DNA of 64,000 nt from Omphalotus guepiniiformis (Eukaryota > Basidiomycota > Agaricomycetes > Agaricales > Omphalotaceae): contig JAQOOI010000020.1 in assembly GCA_028554645.1 (NCBI GenBank), forward strand, positions 171,501-235,500, in the 5' to 3' direction. Position 1 is the stretch's first letter; each line of letters begins with the position of its first letter. The position numbers and the translations under genes were made by a program. The notes beneath the pieces were generated by a model. The model had not been told where the DNA came from. It did not search any database and saw nothing but the letters and a program-made list of their open reading frames with translations. Below, one piece after another: positions 30,287 to 49,072 of this stretch.

Positions 30287-32724
30287 TCAGTCGTCCTCGT
30301 CGGCATGTTCGGGAACAGTATCGACACCTTGTTGAGATATGCCACGGATGGTCCTCAGTCGTGGGCGTTTGGCAGGCGGCTCATCCGCCACCTCAGCAGG
30401 TCGATCAGTGACCTTACGAGTGTTCTTCTTTCCTGGGAGTTGTATTTCGTGCCGCTCGAGAGAAGGTTGAGACCATTTATCGGATGCTATAGCTGCCTTG
30501 AACCGGTTGATGATCCATTCTGAAGATTCGAGCCGTTTCCGCCGCTCGTAAACTCGGTAATCAGAGTGCTCCATATAGAAATCCCGTTCTTCCGCACTGA
30601 TGTCTTTTTTGGCAAGCGTTTTCAGAGCGATATCGAGCCTTTGGGGATTTGGGTCAGGAGCATAGCGCGAAGCAAAGGTTTCCTCAAGATCTTTAATCAA
30701 GTCAGCGAAAGGTCCTGGGGTAAATCCAGTTTTGGCCAATTCAGCTTGGCCCATTTGCTGGATCTTCTGAGAACCACCCATAGTTTTATCTTTCTCCTTG
30801 TCAACGTCATCGTAGGCCAATCTAAGATGCTTCTCGGTGCGGTGTGGGCTCTTCGAGTGCCTAATGAACTGCAATGCGATCCAACCGAGGACATGAAAGT
30901 AGGACTCCAAGTCATCTACACGCGTGGCATGAGGTACTAGCTCAGCGAGGATGGCACCTGAAATGAATTGCCAGGTGCCCTAAGAATTATTCAGATATTA
31001 GCAACATTGGCAATAAAACTATAGCAGATACGTACTGTGCGTTCAGGTTGTAGCGCATTCGCTAGTTCTGAAATCGACTTTGCGACCTCCCAATCAGCGA
31101 GTAATCCCTTCCCGTCCTTAGTTATCAAGATATTCCCAACACTAATGTCACGATGCAGTTTTTCTGCCTTTGAGTAAGCCTGGTCATGAGCTAGAATACA
31201 GAGCGTTGAATCACTGCGTACTCTTTGTAAAAATCGGAATAAACTCACCGATCAATGCATCAAGCATGACAGATAGCAACTCCTTCACATCGTTGAACAT
31301 GCTGAGATCGCCTCGGCAGACCTCTTCGAGGACCAAACGATAATGTTGGTGCTTCCGCCACGATGATGGAGTTTTTGGATCATAGTCGGGATCATAGTCG
31401 TGAGTGCGAGTGAGGTGATTAGCCGCTCCAGGGTTCACATCTCCCGCTCGTAGACACGTCGGGACATTCTCCACGCCTTTCTCCTTCAAAAGCTCATATG
31501 TTTTACCTTCGGCATCCGCAGACGCCACACGCCACGCATCTTTGAGAAGAACGACACGCTTCTCTCTGGGATCCCAGACCTTGAACACACGAGTGGCACG
31601 GCCTGTCACAGACTGGTCATTCCCAGCAAATGCTGTAGTCCCGTAATAGGATAACGCCTCGCTCTTCTTCGAGTCATTCCAGACCTTGAACTCGAACACA
31701 GGCGCATTCTTCTTGAGCATCAGCTGCTTTCGAACCTCCCCAGCTACTTCACCATCTTCCAGCATCTTGACTGTGGTGTCGATTCCACGAGCCTCTGGAG
31801 TCGCACGGGTATAACGGAAGAAGAAATCAGCGAGATAGTTTTCCTCGCTGTACGCAAATTCGGCAGAAACGACTGCGCCGGCATGATCCCAGCGTATGAA
31901 TCGAGCGTGAGTCGCGTGAACGCATACCATGAACAAGTGAGTCCGGAACTGGTTCACAAACTGAGCGACTGCATAAGCGATGAACTGTCCCCGAATCTCA
32001 ACGGCGTTGATGGTGTCACGTTCAAAACTATCGCCTTTGGCCGGCTTGTCGTCGAAAGGCTTGCTTTTATCAGGGCCTTTCACCTCAACTATGAGGTCTG
32101 AGAATGCAGAGTCCGAAACGCTCGTCCTAGGTTCGGAACGGTCGTTGGAATACAGAATGCCGTCGGGGGCGGTATCAGGCGAGTTGGAAAGAGAGCTACA
32201 ATCCTTATGCACTTGCGCTTGAACGTATTCAAATGCATCGGTGTCGATACAATCCTCTATAGCTTCTGCCTGCCATGTTAAAGTTTAACTACAAAGGACT
32301 TGGTCAAGTAAGTGAATCTAGCACGCACCAATGGTTTATACATAGACGTTTCAGTATTCGCTTTCTCTTTCCCACCTATGACACGGATTCCGTGCACCAT
32401 TCGAAATTTCTCTTTCAGAGTGTCAGTCCAAGGCACCTCCGGCACGGACTTCCCTTCAAAAGCCTCTTCGCCAAAAAAGGTGTCCAAGAACTCTTTTGGC
32501 TCCATGGGACCCACGTACTTTTCAGTCGTCTCTGTAGCGAAGTCTCTGAAACGAGACCCACGCTCCAGCTGGTCAGTCCGAAATGTAGCTGTGCCAGATA
32601 TCTTGGCCACAATTGGTGTACCTGTTGCTGGTTGAGGAGCCAGCTTTCGCGGAGGCGTTGTAGGATCAACATTGGGAGGTACCGGTGAGTCCGGTGAGGG
32701 TTCAACGCTAGGAGCAGTAGACAT
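30287..32724 (-). CDS. FunK1 fungal protein kinase, intact
   Basis: Four exons in phase: 32,724-32,329, 32,269-31,249, 31,190-31,036 and 30,979-30,287, giving 754 residues from MSTAPSVEPS. FunK1 kinases are a basidiomycete-expanded family of unknown substrates. The long N-terminal region includes the family block DLIVEVKGPDKSKPFDD and FIAYAVAQFVNQFRTHLF. The catalytic loop is LHRDISVGNIL (HRD and Asn), the metal-binding site is DWEVA in place of DFG (usual for this family), and GTWQFIS follows. The C-terminal tail is helical with a basic PPAKRPRLRT patch, a likely nuclear signal. A duplicated, broken copy lies at 17,770-19,245. The first start in frame on the minus strand at 32,760 is TTG; the ATG at 32,724 is preferred. 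Confidence 0.9.
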
Positions 32725-33246
32725 GATGAGCGAGAATAAGTTGTGGAACGCGCGCCACAACCACTGCAGAAGTATTTAAGGTAGGTGATGCTGCACGTGA
32801 CTTGAAGACGATCGTTTAATATTCATTGTTCTGATTCAAATTGCCAGGTTTCCGCGAAAACAGTTAACGTTGGCACACTTTACACTAGAGCCTCATTCTC
32901 ACTACTACACCTCGAAGAGCGATGCGGATCTTCTTGGCTCGCGGGCTTGGTCTCTAAAGCGCTTGTGGATCCGAGAACTGTTGGATGATTTCTATGCGGA
33001 GGCTTTGGAGAAGTATGGGATGGACGATGCTATTGATGTTGTAGTGGAGAGGAGGTCAGTAAGGAAGATTGATCGTCTAATTCTGCCTTGGTGAGTCTCA
33101 GTGGTTGCTCGGGATGAATTTTCTCCTCTTGATAGCTCAGCGGTATGCTATGCTTTCTACGTTAGTTTTGTTATTAAGTCAGAACAGGATGCAATCTGAC
33201 AAGAATACTACAGTACATCGACAAGACGACCTTATCATATCCTACG
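32725..33246. other. Kinase upstream region with a small unassigned ORF
   Basis: An open plus-strand stretch at 32,870-33,058 encodes a helical, charged peptide (SLKRLWIRELLDDFYAEALEKY) ending at a possible donor. It has no ATG start, so I take it as an exon fragment of an unknown gene. Confidence 0.35.
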
Positions 33247-33551
33247 GGTGAGGAATATAGGTTGGTCGTTCGTGTATTCGTACCCTCAATCTTATTGAAG
33301 ATGATAATAACACTCATCTGGCTGTCATCTTCGGCTGGCTTATCTGGGTCTTCCTTCAAATCTCTTCATGCAAAGGTCCTCAAGTGCAAAATACCTTGCA
33401 ACCAATATCTTCCTTTGGGGTGTTCTGTCGATACGGCGTTTTTGGATCTAACGAACATACAGAATATAAAGTGAGATGGTTTTCCTATTCGTTTTGAATC
33501 GATTGGATGTAGTGTTGACACTCGGTTCCTAGCTTCCGATATGTATATTAA
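33247..33551 (+). pseudogene. C-terminal tail of an MFS transporter, copy 2
   Basis: Matches the 3' end of the tail at 17,600-17,760: the LDLTNIQNI segment, the same intron, and the final exon ending FRYVY with TAA at 33,549-33,551, plus shared 3' flank to the GACACTCGAAG point. The upstream part is more degraded than copy 1. Confidence 0.75.
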
Positions 33552-34176
33552 AGCTTTACTTGTGGCTCGGTTTCCTGTCGACACTCGAAGAGTGGTACTT
33601 TTTTATGCTTTGATGTAGCTTCAGGGTTGCGAAAGGTCCCGAGTTTGCGTGGTTTTGAAGGTTTTCCCCAGGGATGTGGCTTCATATTTCTGTCCTGCGC
33701 ACAAGTATGATATGGTGAGGGCAGGATGATCTCTGTTCCTAGACTATCAGAAAAATGCCTTTACAATTCATGAATCCAAAGCACTATTTTGCAGGCAGTG
33801 ATGGTCTTAAGAACCACTGACTGCATTGAGATACTTATTAAAATGGTGCACCGTGCTGGGACATTACACACGAGCAGTTTACATTGTCATGTTGTGAGCT
33901 AAAGGCATACTCTATCTTCCTGGCAACATACTGTGGGCATGGTCATTGAACAGAGAACTCTAATCTCAGAGCAGCTCTACTTCAACAAACTGGATAAGGG
34001 CCAAAAGAACTACAAAAGCGGGTGAGGCTATTGAGAACAGTGAAGGAAAACATTCAGCCTGGGATCTCCTCTGTATGCCTCAAAGCATCTAGCTGTCCAG
34101 GAATCATAGCCACGAACAAGCCCTGCCACCAGGTCCAAGCCACCAACGTCAGGGTACGATCCAAAGAGATGACTTC
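33552..34176. other. Intergenic, no gene recognised
   Basis: No ORF with a recognisable product. Confidence 0.4.
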
Positions 34177-34242
34177 GGTAGGAAACAGGTAAGTCACAAG
34201 CGTGACAATAACTGTGACGTTCATATCGAGCCACGTCTTGCC
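34177..34242. repeat. 65-bp shared leader, copy 2
   Basis: Partner of 19,261-19,326. It lies 43 bases before the SEC13 ATG, so it may be part of the native SEC13 promoter, with the other copy a transplanted piece. Confidence 0.85.
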
Positions 34243-34284
34243 CTCTTACTCCTTGATATTTCTCTTCTTCAACGGTCGTCCGCC

Positions 34285-35579
34285 ATGGTAAGAGCGAACT
34301 ATCTTTCTCTGGAGTCAGGCTAAACAGATCTCAAAGCCTTCAGCATCGGTCTCTGACTCGGTTCCCATCGAAACCGCTCACGAGGATATGATAGTACGTG
34401 TTGTTCAGTCATGAGTTGTAAAAGTACGAATACTTACAATAATTAACAGCATGATGCCCAACTAGACTACTACGGAAAACGACTTGCTACTTGCTCCTCG
34501 GATAGGACAGTCAAGGTCTTTGATGTTGCTGAAGGAGACGCCTCCAAAACTTCCGGAGGACATACGTTGAAAGGGTGCGCGTCTGCCGAGTTCATCTTTC
34601 TTTGCAATGTATTGATAGTTTGGGCCGAATCATAGACATACGGGCCCAGTGTGGCAGGTCGCTTGGGCACATCCAAAATTTGGCAATATATTGGCTTCAT
34701 GCTCTTATGATGGCAAGGTATTGATCTGGAAGGAGCAGCAAGGCCAGGGTCCCGCTGGCGGTGCGTGGACAAAGGTCGGGGAGCATACACTTCACACAGC
34801 ATCGGTGAGCTTCTTTGCTATTCTGCAGCTATCTGTATTTCTCAAACACGCACAGTGAACTCCGTGTCATGGGCACCTCATGAGCTTGGAGCGATGCTGG
34901 CATGCGCGTCTTCAGATGGCAAAATATCTGTCCTCACATTCAAAGACGAGTCGGTCCTGATACTTATATCTGAGCGAACATCTAACCTCCCCGTTTATCA
35001 GACGATGGGAGCTGGGGAGCTGATATCTTCAACGGACACGCCATTGGATGCAACGCTGTTTCCTGGGCTCCGGCTGTCCAACCTGGTTCTCTAATCACCC
35101 CACAACAATCTCAATCCATTCCTGGACAACCCCAAACGCAATCCGTAAAGCGATTCGCAAGCGCTGGTTGTGACAACCTCGTGAAAATTTGGGGATACCG
35201 TGATGACACGCAGTCGTGGGTTGAAGAAGAGACGCTGGAAGGACACACTGACTGGGTTAGAGATGTTGCATGGGCTCCTAACATTGGCCTTCCCAGAAGC
35301 TACATTGCCACAGCTTCCCAAGACAAAACCGTCCTCATTTGGACGAAAGATTCCGTCACCTCGCCATGGGTGAAGACTGCCCTCGACCCATCATCAGCTG
35401 TGACTTCCCCTACTGCTGCTGCACCGGGCCCTGCTGGAAAGTTCCCGGACGTTGTTTGGCGTGTGTCGTGGAGTCTGGCTGGAAATTTGTTGGCTGTGAG
35501 CTGTGGAGATGGCAAGGTCACTCTTTGGAAGGAGAATTTGAAAGGTGTTTGGGAGTGTGTTAGTGACATGAACAGCTAA
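34285..35579 (+). CDS. SEC13: SEC13: COPII coat / nuclear pore WD40 protein
   Basis: Structural subunit of the COPII outer coat and the Y-complex of nuclear pores, also in the SEA complex. Exon 1 is just the ATG (34,285-34,287), then 34,328-34,394, 34,450-34,574, 34,636-34,804 and others. Diagnostic blocks: [106 protein letters not shown] and [19 protein letters not shown]. Two junctions are out of phase by one base as written: at 34,804/34,856 (HTAS|VNSVSW) one base short, and at 34,949/35,002 (FKD|DGSW) one base long. The protein sequence on both sides is conserved, so the identity is certain but the exact sequence or splicing needs care. Confidence 0.92.
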
Positions 35580-35827
35580 TGTATTATGGGCGTTATTGTT
35601 ATTTCTTCTCTGATTTCTGTGGCTGAAGCGTCGAGCGCTTAATGCATTGCTGGTCGACCTTGCGCTTATAGGTGTGATCATCAACACTCGCAATATACTC
35701 ACCGTCTTAGCACGGAACACTTGACTCTCTGAGCAACGACTCTCGCTCCCGTTAAATCCAAGTCCCATAATTATAATTTACCGTAAAAGTGAGTGGTCTA
35801 CAAGTTTTATCACGGAAAAGATTCTTC

Positions 35828-38751
<2,924 letters not shown>

Positions 38752-38981
38752 GGTAGAACCCCCACTTCGAAAGAGTGTGCTCGTCTTCACCACCGGAACG
38801 TCGTTCTCGTTGTCGGAACAAACCCAAAATTTCTTTCCTTCTTCCCCAGTCACGTACTGTCATGCTACGTCACGTGAGCACCTGTCACGCTATGCATAGT
38901 CACAATATTTTGAAAAAGCCGCCACTTTGAGGCTCGCTAGCCGTTTTGTTTGGTTTTACAGGTTTCTTTCTTGCAATGACC

Positions 38982-41250
38982 ATGGGCAGAACAAGTATGT
39001 AAATGCCTGCGCTCTCTTATCATCTTTTAGAGCTTAAAGATATGATTTCCAGAGTCAAGGAAACCTACAGTACCTCTGAAATCAAGTATGCATCGTTTGA
39101 AACAGTTGCAAAGCAATAGATTGATGTGATATTTCACCCGATAGAACTCAAGAAAGACCCTGGAATCCCTAAACTGCCTGATCTCAAAGCCAAAAATGAA
39201 GTCAAACAGCGGGTTCGACCAGTACGCCACCATGCCACTACCTCGAGGTGACCTACACTGAATGATCTTAACAGGCTCTTGCAACTCGTAGATCAGACCC
39301 GGATTCTGTAATGGCATCTGAACCGACCCTTTCCTCATTAGCAAGACTTGCGGCGGATGCGGAAGCGGCTTCATCCCAGGCTCAAGAAGTTCAGGATCCG
39401 TCTTCATCGTCCGGTGTATCTGGGAAGACAAAAGAACAAATCAGGAAACATTACCTTCGGACGTTGCATAAAGTCATCGATGATAGCGATATCGTGATCC
39501 TTGTTTTGGATGCTCGGGATCCCGAGGGTTGCCGCAGTCGTTTAGTTGAGGAAGAAGTTAGGAGACGCGAGAGCGAGGGTAAGAAATTAGTGTTCGTGCT
39601 TAACAAGGTCGGTGAGTAACGCTTTAATGTCTGCCACCCAAGTACATCTTTGATATTGATCCTTATATGTAGACCTAATTCCTCGAGAGAATGCACAACT
39701 GTGGCTCAAGCATCTACGGCATTCCACCCCGACACTACCTTTTCTATCGCCCTCCTCCGCTCAGCACCAGCGTACGAACATTTCTTCGGCAACAGCTCCC
39801 GCCCTTGTCAAACTACTCAAAGCTTACAAACCAAAGGCGGGAAGCGTCACTATTGGTGTCGTCGGTTATCCCAATGTCGGCAAGAGCAGTCTCATCAACA
39901 GTCTGAAGAGAAACAAAGTGGGTATAACAATTACTTTAGGCTATGTTGTTTTACTCATGAATGGACTTGAAGGTATGCGCTGTCGCTGCTCAGCCCGGTC
40001 ATACCAAGGAACTTCAATCTGTGCAACTCGAACGCGGGATCAGGATCGTTGATTCACCCGGTGTCGTTTTTGACGAGGACGATGAGGACTATAAAGGACA
40101 AAAGAAAGGCAGCGTCCTTTTACGAAATGTGGTCAAAGTCGAAGATGTTGATGATCCGATTGCCGTTGGTGAGTTTCGTATTTGCTTCCATTGTCACCGG
40201 CTAACTGGATATCTAGTCGAGGAAATCCTTGCCCGTACTCCGAAGGAAACCATACAAAAGATATATAGTTTGCCAGAATATGGCGCGACACTAGAATTTC
40301 TGACTATGTTGGCTTTAAGCCATGGCCGTTTGTTGAAGGGAGGTAGTTTATACCTCATTTTTGCCTTTATAATGTTGTTCTGCACAGGGTGGCACACCGG
40401 ACATAATTTCTGCCGCACGACAAGTAATCACTGACTGGAACCACCAGAAAATACCATACTTCTCTGTTCCTCCCGCCATACACCCTTCCTCAATGCCATC
40501 AACAAGTGAAATTCCTTGACATTCTTACTGTTAATCTGATACTCACAACTACTATCCAGTCCCCACACACTCTTCCGCTGGGATATCTTCTGAACCCACC
40601 ATCGCACCAGGAGCAGAAAATGTTGGCCAAGCGCAGATTCTGTCCTCTTTCTCCAAGCCTTTTGAGCTGGAAGGTTTGTTCGGTGCAGCTGACGCCGGTG
40701 CTTTTGGCGGTGGCGGAGCTGATGTCGATATGGACGGAGAAGGAGACGAAATGTTTCGGGATGCCAATGAAGATTTTGATGTGGTACCAGAAGATGCGTC
40801 AGTGCTCCTTGTTTTATTGTTTGATCACACTGAGTTATTTATCTCAGCCCATTATGCAGCACGATGCAAGCAGAAGAGGACCTGGCGACCCGACGAACAT
40901 CGTTAGGAAAACGCGCACGTTCACCTTCGCCTTCAGTTTCCCTTCCCTTCGAGTCCTTCGCTGCGGTCTCAGCTGGGGCTCGGCCACAGTCCGCCCTACA
41001 AGCAGAAGTATTCCAGCGACAGCCTAAACGGCAGCGCAAGTCGAAGCTCATACCTGCCTATGATGCTCCTCCTGATGAGCATGTGCTGCAGGGCATGAGC
41101 AAGAGCAATCCGTTGAATAGAAAAGTTTTGAAGAAGGACAGGAAGAGAGAGAGGAAGCTTGCTGCACAGAAAGCGAAGGCGATGGGGACTGCTAGTGGCG
41201 GGATGGAGGTCGATGATAGTGGTGGGCTCGCTTTCACGTTTATTGCTTGA
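38982..41250 (+). CDS. NUG1: Nucleolar GTPase NUG1/GNL3 (nucleostemin family)
   Basis: Needed for maturation and export of the 60S ribosomal subunit. Exons include 38,982-38,994, 39,053-39,085, 39,145-39,222, 39,275-39,612, 39,673-39,917, 39,973-40,168 and 40,217 onward; the start may also be the ATG at 38,976. Motifs are circularly permuted, as in this family: KHYLRTLHKVIDDSDIVILVLDARDP, G4 NKVD, then G1 GYPNVGKSS and G3 DSPGV. A basic C-terminus (KRQRKSK, KKDRKRERK) fits nucleolar location. The RLLKG|GTPDIIS junction (40,347 to 40,388) is one base out of phase as written. Head-to-head with MEF1, sharing about 230 bases of promoter. Confidence 0.92.
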
Positions 41251-41568
41251 GCCTCCTATTCTGCTTTGTGGGATAGTAATCCATAGTGCATTGAATGACA
41301 ATCTTTAGACCTAGACCTTTTGCTGCGACCTTTACTGACATGATGAATGTGCTAACTTTGACACGGATGATCCCAGGGTACCCACCAGTTGCCGCTTCAG
41401 AAGAACGCGCGCTACTTCCAGTGGGCGTTTAATAACACGATTACACTCTGGACTTCTCGATACTCATTCCTGCAATGCTATATCACTAACTTTCGTAGGT
41501 GAGTCATGACTAGAATTGTCAAACTACATATTCATAATCTCATGTAATTGTACATAATGTTCTATTAT

Positions 41569-44662
<3,094 letters not shown>

Positions 44663-46252
44663 TCACGACTCCTCTTCCTCCCCATTCCCCTCCCCCTCCT
44701 GCCCGCTCTTCTCCGCACCAACCCCTTCAATGACCCCAGCAGGCATTGGAGGCTGCGGTGGCGCATGCGGATGAGCATACGCCGGGCCGTATGGTGGTGC
44801 TGCTGCCCACGGGGGGTAGTAAGCTCCCGGAGGTGCATGATAATACCCATAATAGGGAGGTGCAGGCGCAGCCGAGTCAGATGCACCGGGAGGCACACCT
44901 GGGTTGGGGTACCCGGGGTATGGGTATGGTATAGGCATTGGCGCTCCTGCGGGAACGGGAGGTGTGCCGATGGGTGGAGAGGGGTGTTGTGGAGGTGGAT
45001 GTGGATGTGTTTGAGGCTGGGATGGTCCTGCTACGGGAGCAGGTGCGGTAGGGGTCGGAACGGGTGAACCTGAAGTTGGTGGTGGTGCAGGAGCGGGATA
45101 TGGTGGACTATAAGCATGTGGTGGTGGTGGTGGCGGCATACCGTAGCCTGGCATCGGGTAATATCCTCCATAAGGCGGGTAAGGTTGGGAGTGCTGCGGA
45201 TGAGGTGCATTGGGGTCTGGATAAACTTGCGGGGGCTGCATTATAGCAGTTGGAGAGGCTGAAGTGGTCTGTTGAGCTGGGAGTTGGTCTGAGGATCCAG
45301 AAGCTTCCGGGGTAGTCTTCCCGTGCTTTCGTGATCTTTTCATTGACGACGGTGCGCCATAAGGATCGAAACGTTTGGCGCGTTTACTGCCTTCGGTGAC
45401 GCGGCCATCAGTGAGGAGGGGAAGGCCAGATGACAGAGGCGCTGTGATTAAGGATGTGGAAGTTTCGACGTCGTCTGCCTCTCCGCGGTACCGAGGTATA
45501 CCATCAGGACCGACTTCAACTTTTGGTGGGTTGCGGAAATGGGTCTTATCCAGATACTCGGGACTGATATCTAGCGAAGCAAGTTCAGGGAGGGATGATG
45601 GAGAACGAAGTCGACCATTTTCCACGTCCTCTATTCGGTAATAGGAAATTAAATGCTGAGCAACTCCGCCGATGTTCAAAGAAAAAGTCTAAAAACAAAT
45701 GTTTTTAATTCAGTTCAGTTTCCACAGAGAAATCAGGAACAACACTCGCACCTTTTTCATGAGACCATCGGACTTAAATTTATAGCTATTCGTGAGACTG
45801 CCCATCAAGGACCGCTCTCTAAGTTTATCGAGCCCGAGATGGGTACCGTCCATCTTGGGCCGACTCAAACTCTGGGTATCCTGTCTGGTCGCCTCAGGCG
45901 ACTGGGGAGACTCGTTGTCTGGTGAACCTCCGTCTTGCGCGCGCCCACCACGATGACCAGTTCCCCGCTTGTCCGTCTCACGATAGAGTAAGAAATTGCC
46001 CAGAATACGGCTTGGGCTCCAGAAAAATCCGTCCGTCCAGCGCTTGATACCACTCTCGTCCTCATCAAAAACGAAAACGGAACCGGAAGTAATCATTTTT
46101 CTTTCCGAATCGACGAGACGACGAGTGACTCTAGGAATGAGGCCACGTCGAGCAGCCTCGAGTATGAGAAGAGCATCGCCGGTGGTCTCTATCCAGCCAG
46201 ACCATGGAGGTTCGGTCCATGTACTCGCAGGTTGTTGATGGCCCGCGGACAT
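44663..46252 (-). CDS. Gti1/Pac2 family (WOPR) transcription factor
   Basis: WOPR proteins (Wor1, Ryp1, Sge1, Pac2) are fungal DNA-binding master regulators of morphology and development. Two exons in phase: 46,252-45,752 and 45,688-44,663; 508 residues. WOPR box 1 is near residues 17-95: WIETTGDALLILEAARRGL, RVTRRLVDSERKMITSGSVFVFDE, GIKRWTDGFFWSPSRILGNFLLYRE. Box 2 follows after a charged loop: LMKKTFSLNIGGVAQHLISYY. The remaining 300 residues are Pro/Gly/Tyr-rich low complexity, usual for activation regions, with a basic KRSRKHGK. A 1 kb AT-rich spacer separates it from OYE. Confidence 0.95.
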
Positions 46253-49072
46253 GACGCTTCGATAGTTGCGAGACCATCGCCAACATCGATGAGCAAAATC
46301 AAAGAAAAGAAAAGATAAAACATAAAGAAATTGGAATCGAGTTCCCGCCAGTGATCATGTCAGCCATCATTAAAGTTTGAATTATGAGATAAAGTTGGCG
46401 TACCGTCAAGTAGATTGCGGAGGAGAAAAAATTCAGCGAAAAGAGGGCGATATTTCAACCACCGACACTCCGCCCGTGTCTGGCTTTTCGCGTTGAATTT
46501 TGGTTATGCTTGCCGTCCTCTTTCTTCCTTTATGATTCTGTTGTTATTTCGACCTTTTATTCTTCGAGAGGTTGGCTTCTCAGGAAGAATGTTGCTCTTG
46601 CTCTTGTCCTAAAAGAAACTCGAGGCTCCGCTCAGATGGTTTGAGGATTTAAGGTTTCTGATATGTGCTTATGTAACTCAGTCATTCTAAGTCATTCGCT
46701 CACACCTGCAGAGACTGTACATACTTCAGGATCCGAGAAACGGCGACTGCTTGAGGAACAAGGTATATCGGGCTCTTCTGATAGGCGGAGAATTTCTGTG
46801 GCGGACACTTCCAGAAAATGTGGTAAGACCAAGTGAATTGTCATCGGACCCGCTCATGGTGGTGCAGTGGCTGTCGCTCAAGTCCAGCTGAGTACATGAG
46901 TACATGTTGGGTAGAAATGCCACGAAATTCTGGTGCGCCACTTAGCCACATACAATTCAACTCCTCATGCCCTTGGCTCAGGACGCTAAGTAACTGCATG
47001 CGATTGGATTTCTGAAGCCAAAGTTGACCCGCACTGGCAGGAAATATGGCGAAGGTCCGGTGTGCAATCTGACAGCCCGCAGCTTGTTATCTTAGCACTA
47101 GATACATACACCCCAAAACTTCAACTTGATATTGTCCATGTCAGTAAGTTCGGGCGATTCGTGAGAATTGTTAGGCCAAACTCGACACCACTGCCGCACG
47201 AGCACACGGTTAAGCAATTCAAAAAGTGACACTTCATCAGCGATACCCAGTGGGCGCCGTGTCTATAAGTAGAGAAATACATACATATAACTCGCCCATA
47301 GAAGGAATACTTACATAGACGGCTATATGACTAGCGGGCATAGAACTTAGAAGTTTGGATTTTCCAGCTCCGAGTTGCACGTGACATTACCTAACAAACG
47401 GATGGACTCTTAAGATAAGCTTTGAATTTATTCTCTTCTCCTACACCGACGGCTACTTTGAATCTTAAACCAAGAAACTTTCTTTCGTATTAGTCGCTCC
47501 AAAGTTCTCCTGAACTACTTCATATTCGTCAAGCACTCAACACATCTTGGTTCCAGACTCAGTCTAGCGCCAGACGAAGCGCGACGTGCTCTGCCCATCA
47601 ATCTGTCTCGTAACCGTGGACGTGCGAGCAATACTGGGGCTTATGATTCTTTGCGAAGTAGTTGTATTTGGACCCAGGCGGACGGGCTATACTCGCCGTT
47701 CTTGTCTCCCCATAACCGCCTTGCAAGCGCCAAGCCACTGAGGCTTGAGGAACGACCAACTCTTGCGGCTTTTTCTCAATACCTGAAGTATTAATATTCT
47801 CCTCGCACAAGTGTATGCGCAGCCGATCAGTCGCAAATGGTTGCGCTCAGGACCTGAGAGAGTGCAGTAGCTAGGAGAGCTCAACCGTGTGCCTGTCAAG
47901 TCCTCATTGTTTCCACCAGGCCAGGTTTCAATGCACGTATCAATACCCTCTGCGTTGTGTACCTGAGATCTTCAGAAGAGTCAGGTGGAGATTTTGGAGC
48001 GTAGACGGAGTGGAACTTTCCTCTAGGGGTGTTCACGTATGCCCCTTTTTTTCTGAGTGCTCAGACTTCTTCATTCATACTTAGTGTCGCGCAGAACCGT
48101 CTCGAGTGCACAAGGCCGTACGAAACATCCTGGAGGTTTCCGAATGCCCACGTCCTGGCTCGCTTCCATTTGTTTACGGATCACAGGAGTCCCTCCGGCC
48201 TGCCAAGCCGTGTCATCTTGAACTGTGTCAAAGATTGACAATTGAATGTTATAGAAAAATGGCCCATCCTGGTTCAATCTACCATTGATTCCTCACTTTT
48301 TTATCATGTCGTCCAAGTACCTTGCTCGGGCCGTCCTCGGATGATGATGGTAAAAATAATCGGACAACCGTAGGGCATTCTGCGGCTTTGTACCCGCCTT
48401 TTGGGTACCACTGACCGCCGGTTACCAAATTTGCGAATGCTCTGCCTCTCATGACGCGCATGCACATCAAGATGTTCCAGTCTGCCCTCACCGTACATCA
48501 TGATGGACGGTGGCATCCCCGACATGTGCTGTGCTGTTGTAAATATTCAAGGAACCGTCAATACCAACGGGAGGACTTGTTTTATCATTCTGCTGCCAGT
48601 TCTCAGTTACGCGAGGGAACGAGAAGTTGACAGATCCCTGGGTCATAGAGAGGTACCGGATCTGTTCGTTGCTGATAATGCGCTGCATTTGGAAGAGAGC
48701 TAGAAGCTTTTGGGACAGAAGAAGTTTTTTTTTTGTGTAAGTTAACTACCCGTAATAACCTATGTTTGTGCTAAGTGTGTTTTATTACCCAGTGTACTCC
48801 TAAATTTCTAATCTCGTAATGATCCAGTTACGAAAGAATTGTCCTCGTACGTGTTCTTTTCTTAGCATGTGCGCATCTGTTCGTTCATTCTCTTTACGGA
48901 TGACTTTTTTGTACGTTGGCATTTTAGGTGTTGTACAGCCAAAAGCGCTCGGACTTTGAGTATTAAATCTAGACTGATCCTGACGATCAACAGAAAGTAT
49001 AAAAACTCGGTCTGGTTAGACGTGGTCATCTCCTCAGCCCACTCCTACTTGGACGATACACGAACTCCAGGG
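46253..49072. other. Large intergenic stretch with possible gene remnants
   Basis: 2.8 kb. Minus-strand open stretches at 48,488-48,688, 48,279-48,491, 48,071-48,277 and 47,598-47,810 could be exons of one damaged gene (they read like protein in places, for example GSVNFSFPRVTENW and NILMCMRVMRGRAFANLV), but I cannot name a family or join them in phase. The rest shows nothing. Confidence 0.35.

Noticed and set aside
44746..45246. Plus-strand ORFs within the WOPR tail region
   Set aside because: Shadows of the Pro/Gly-rich coding sequence on the minus strand.
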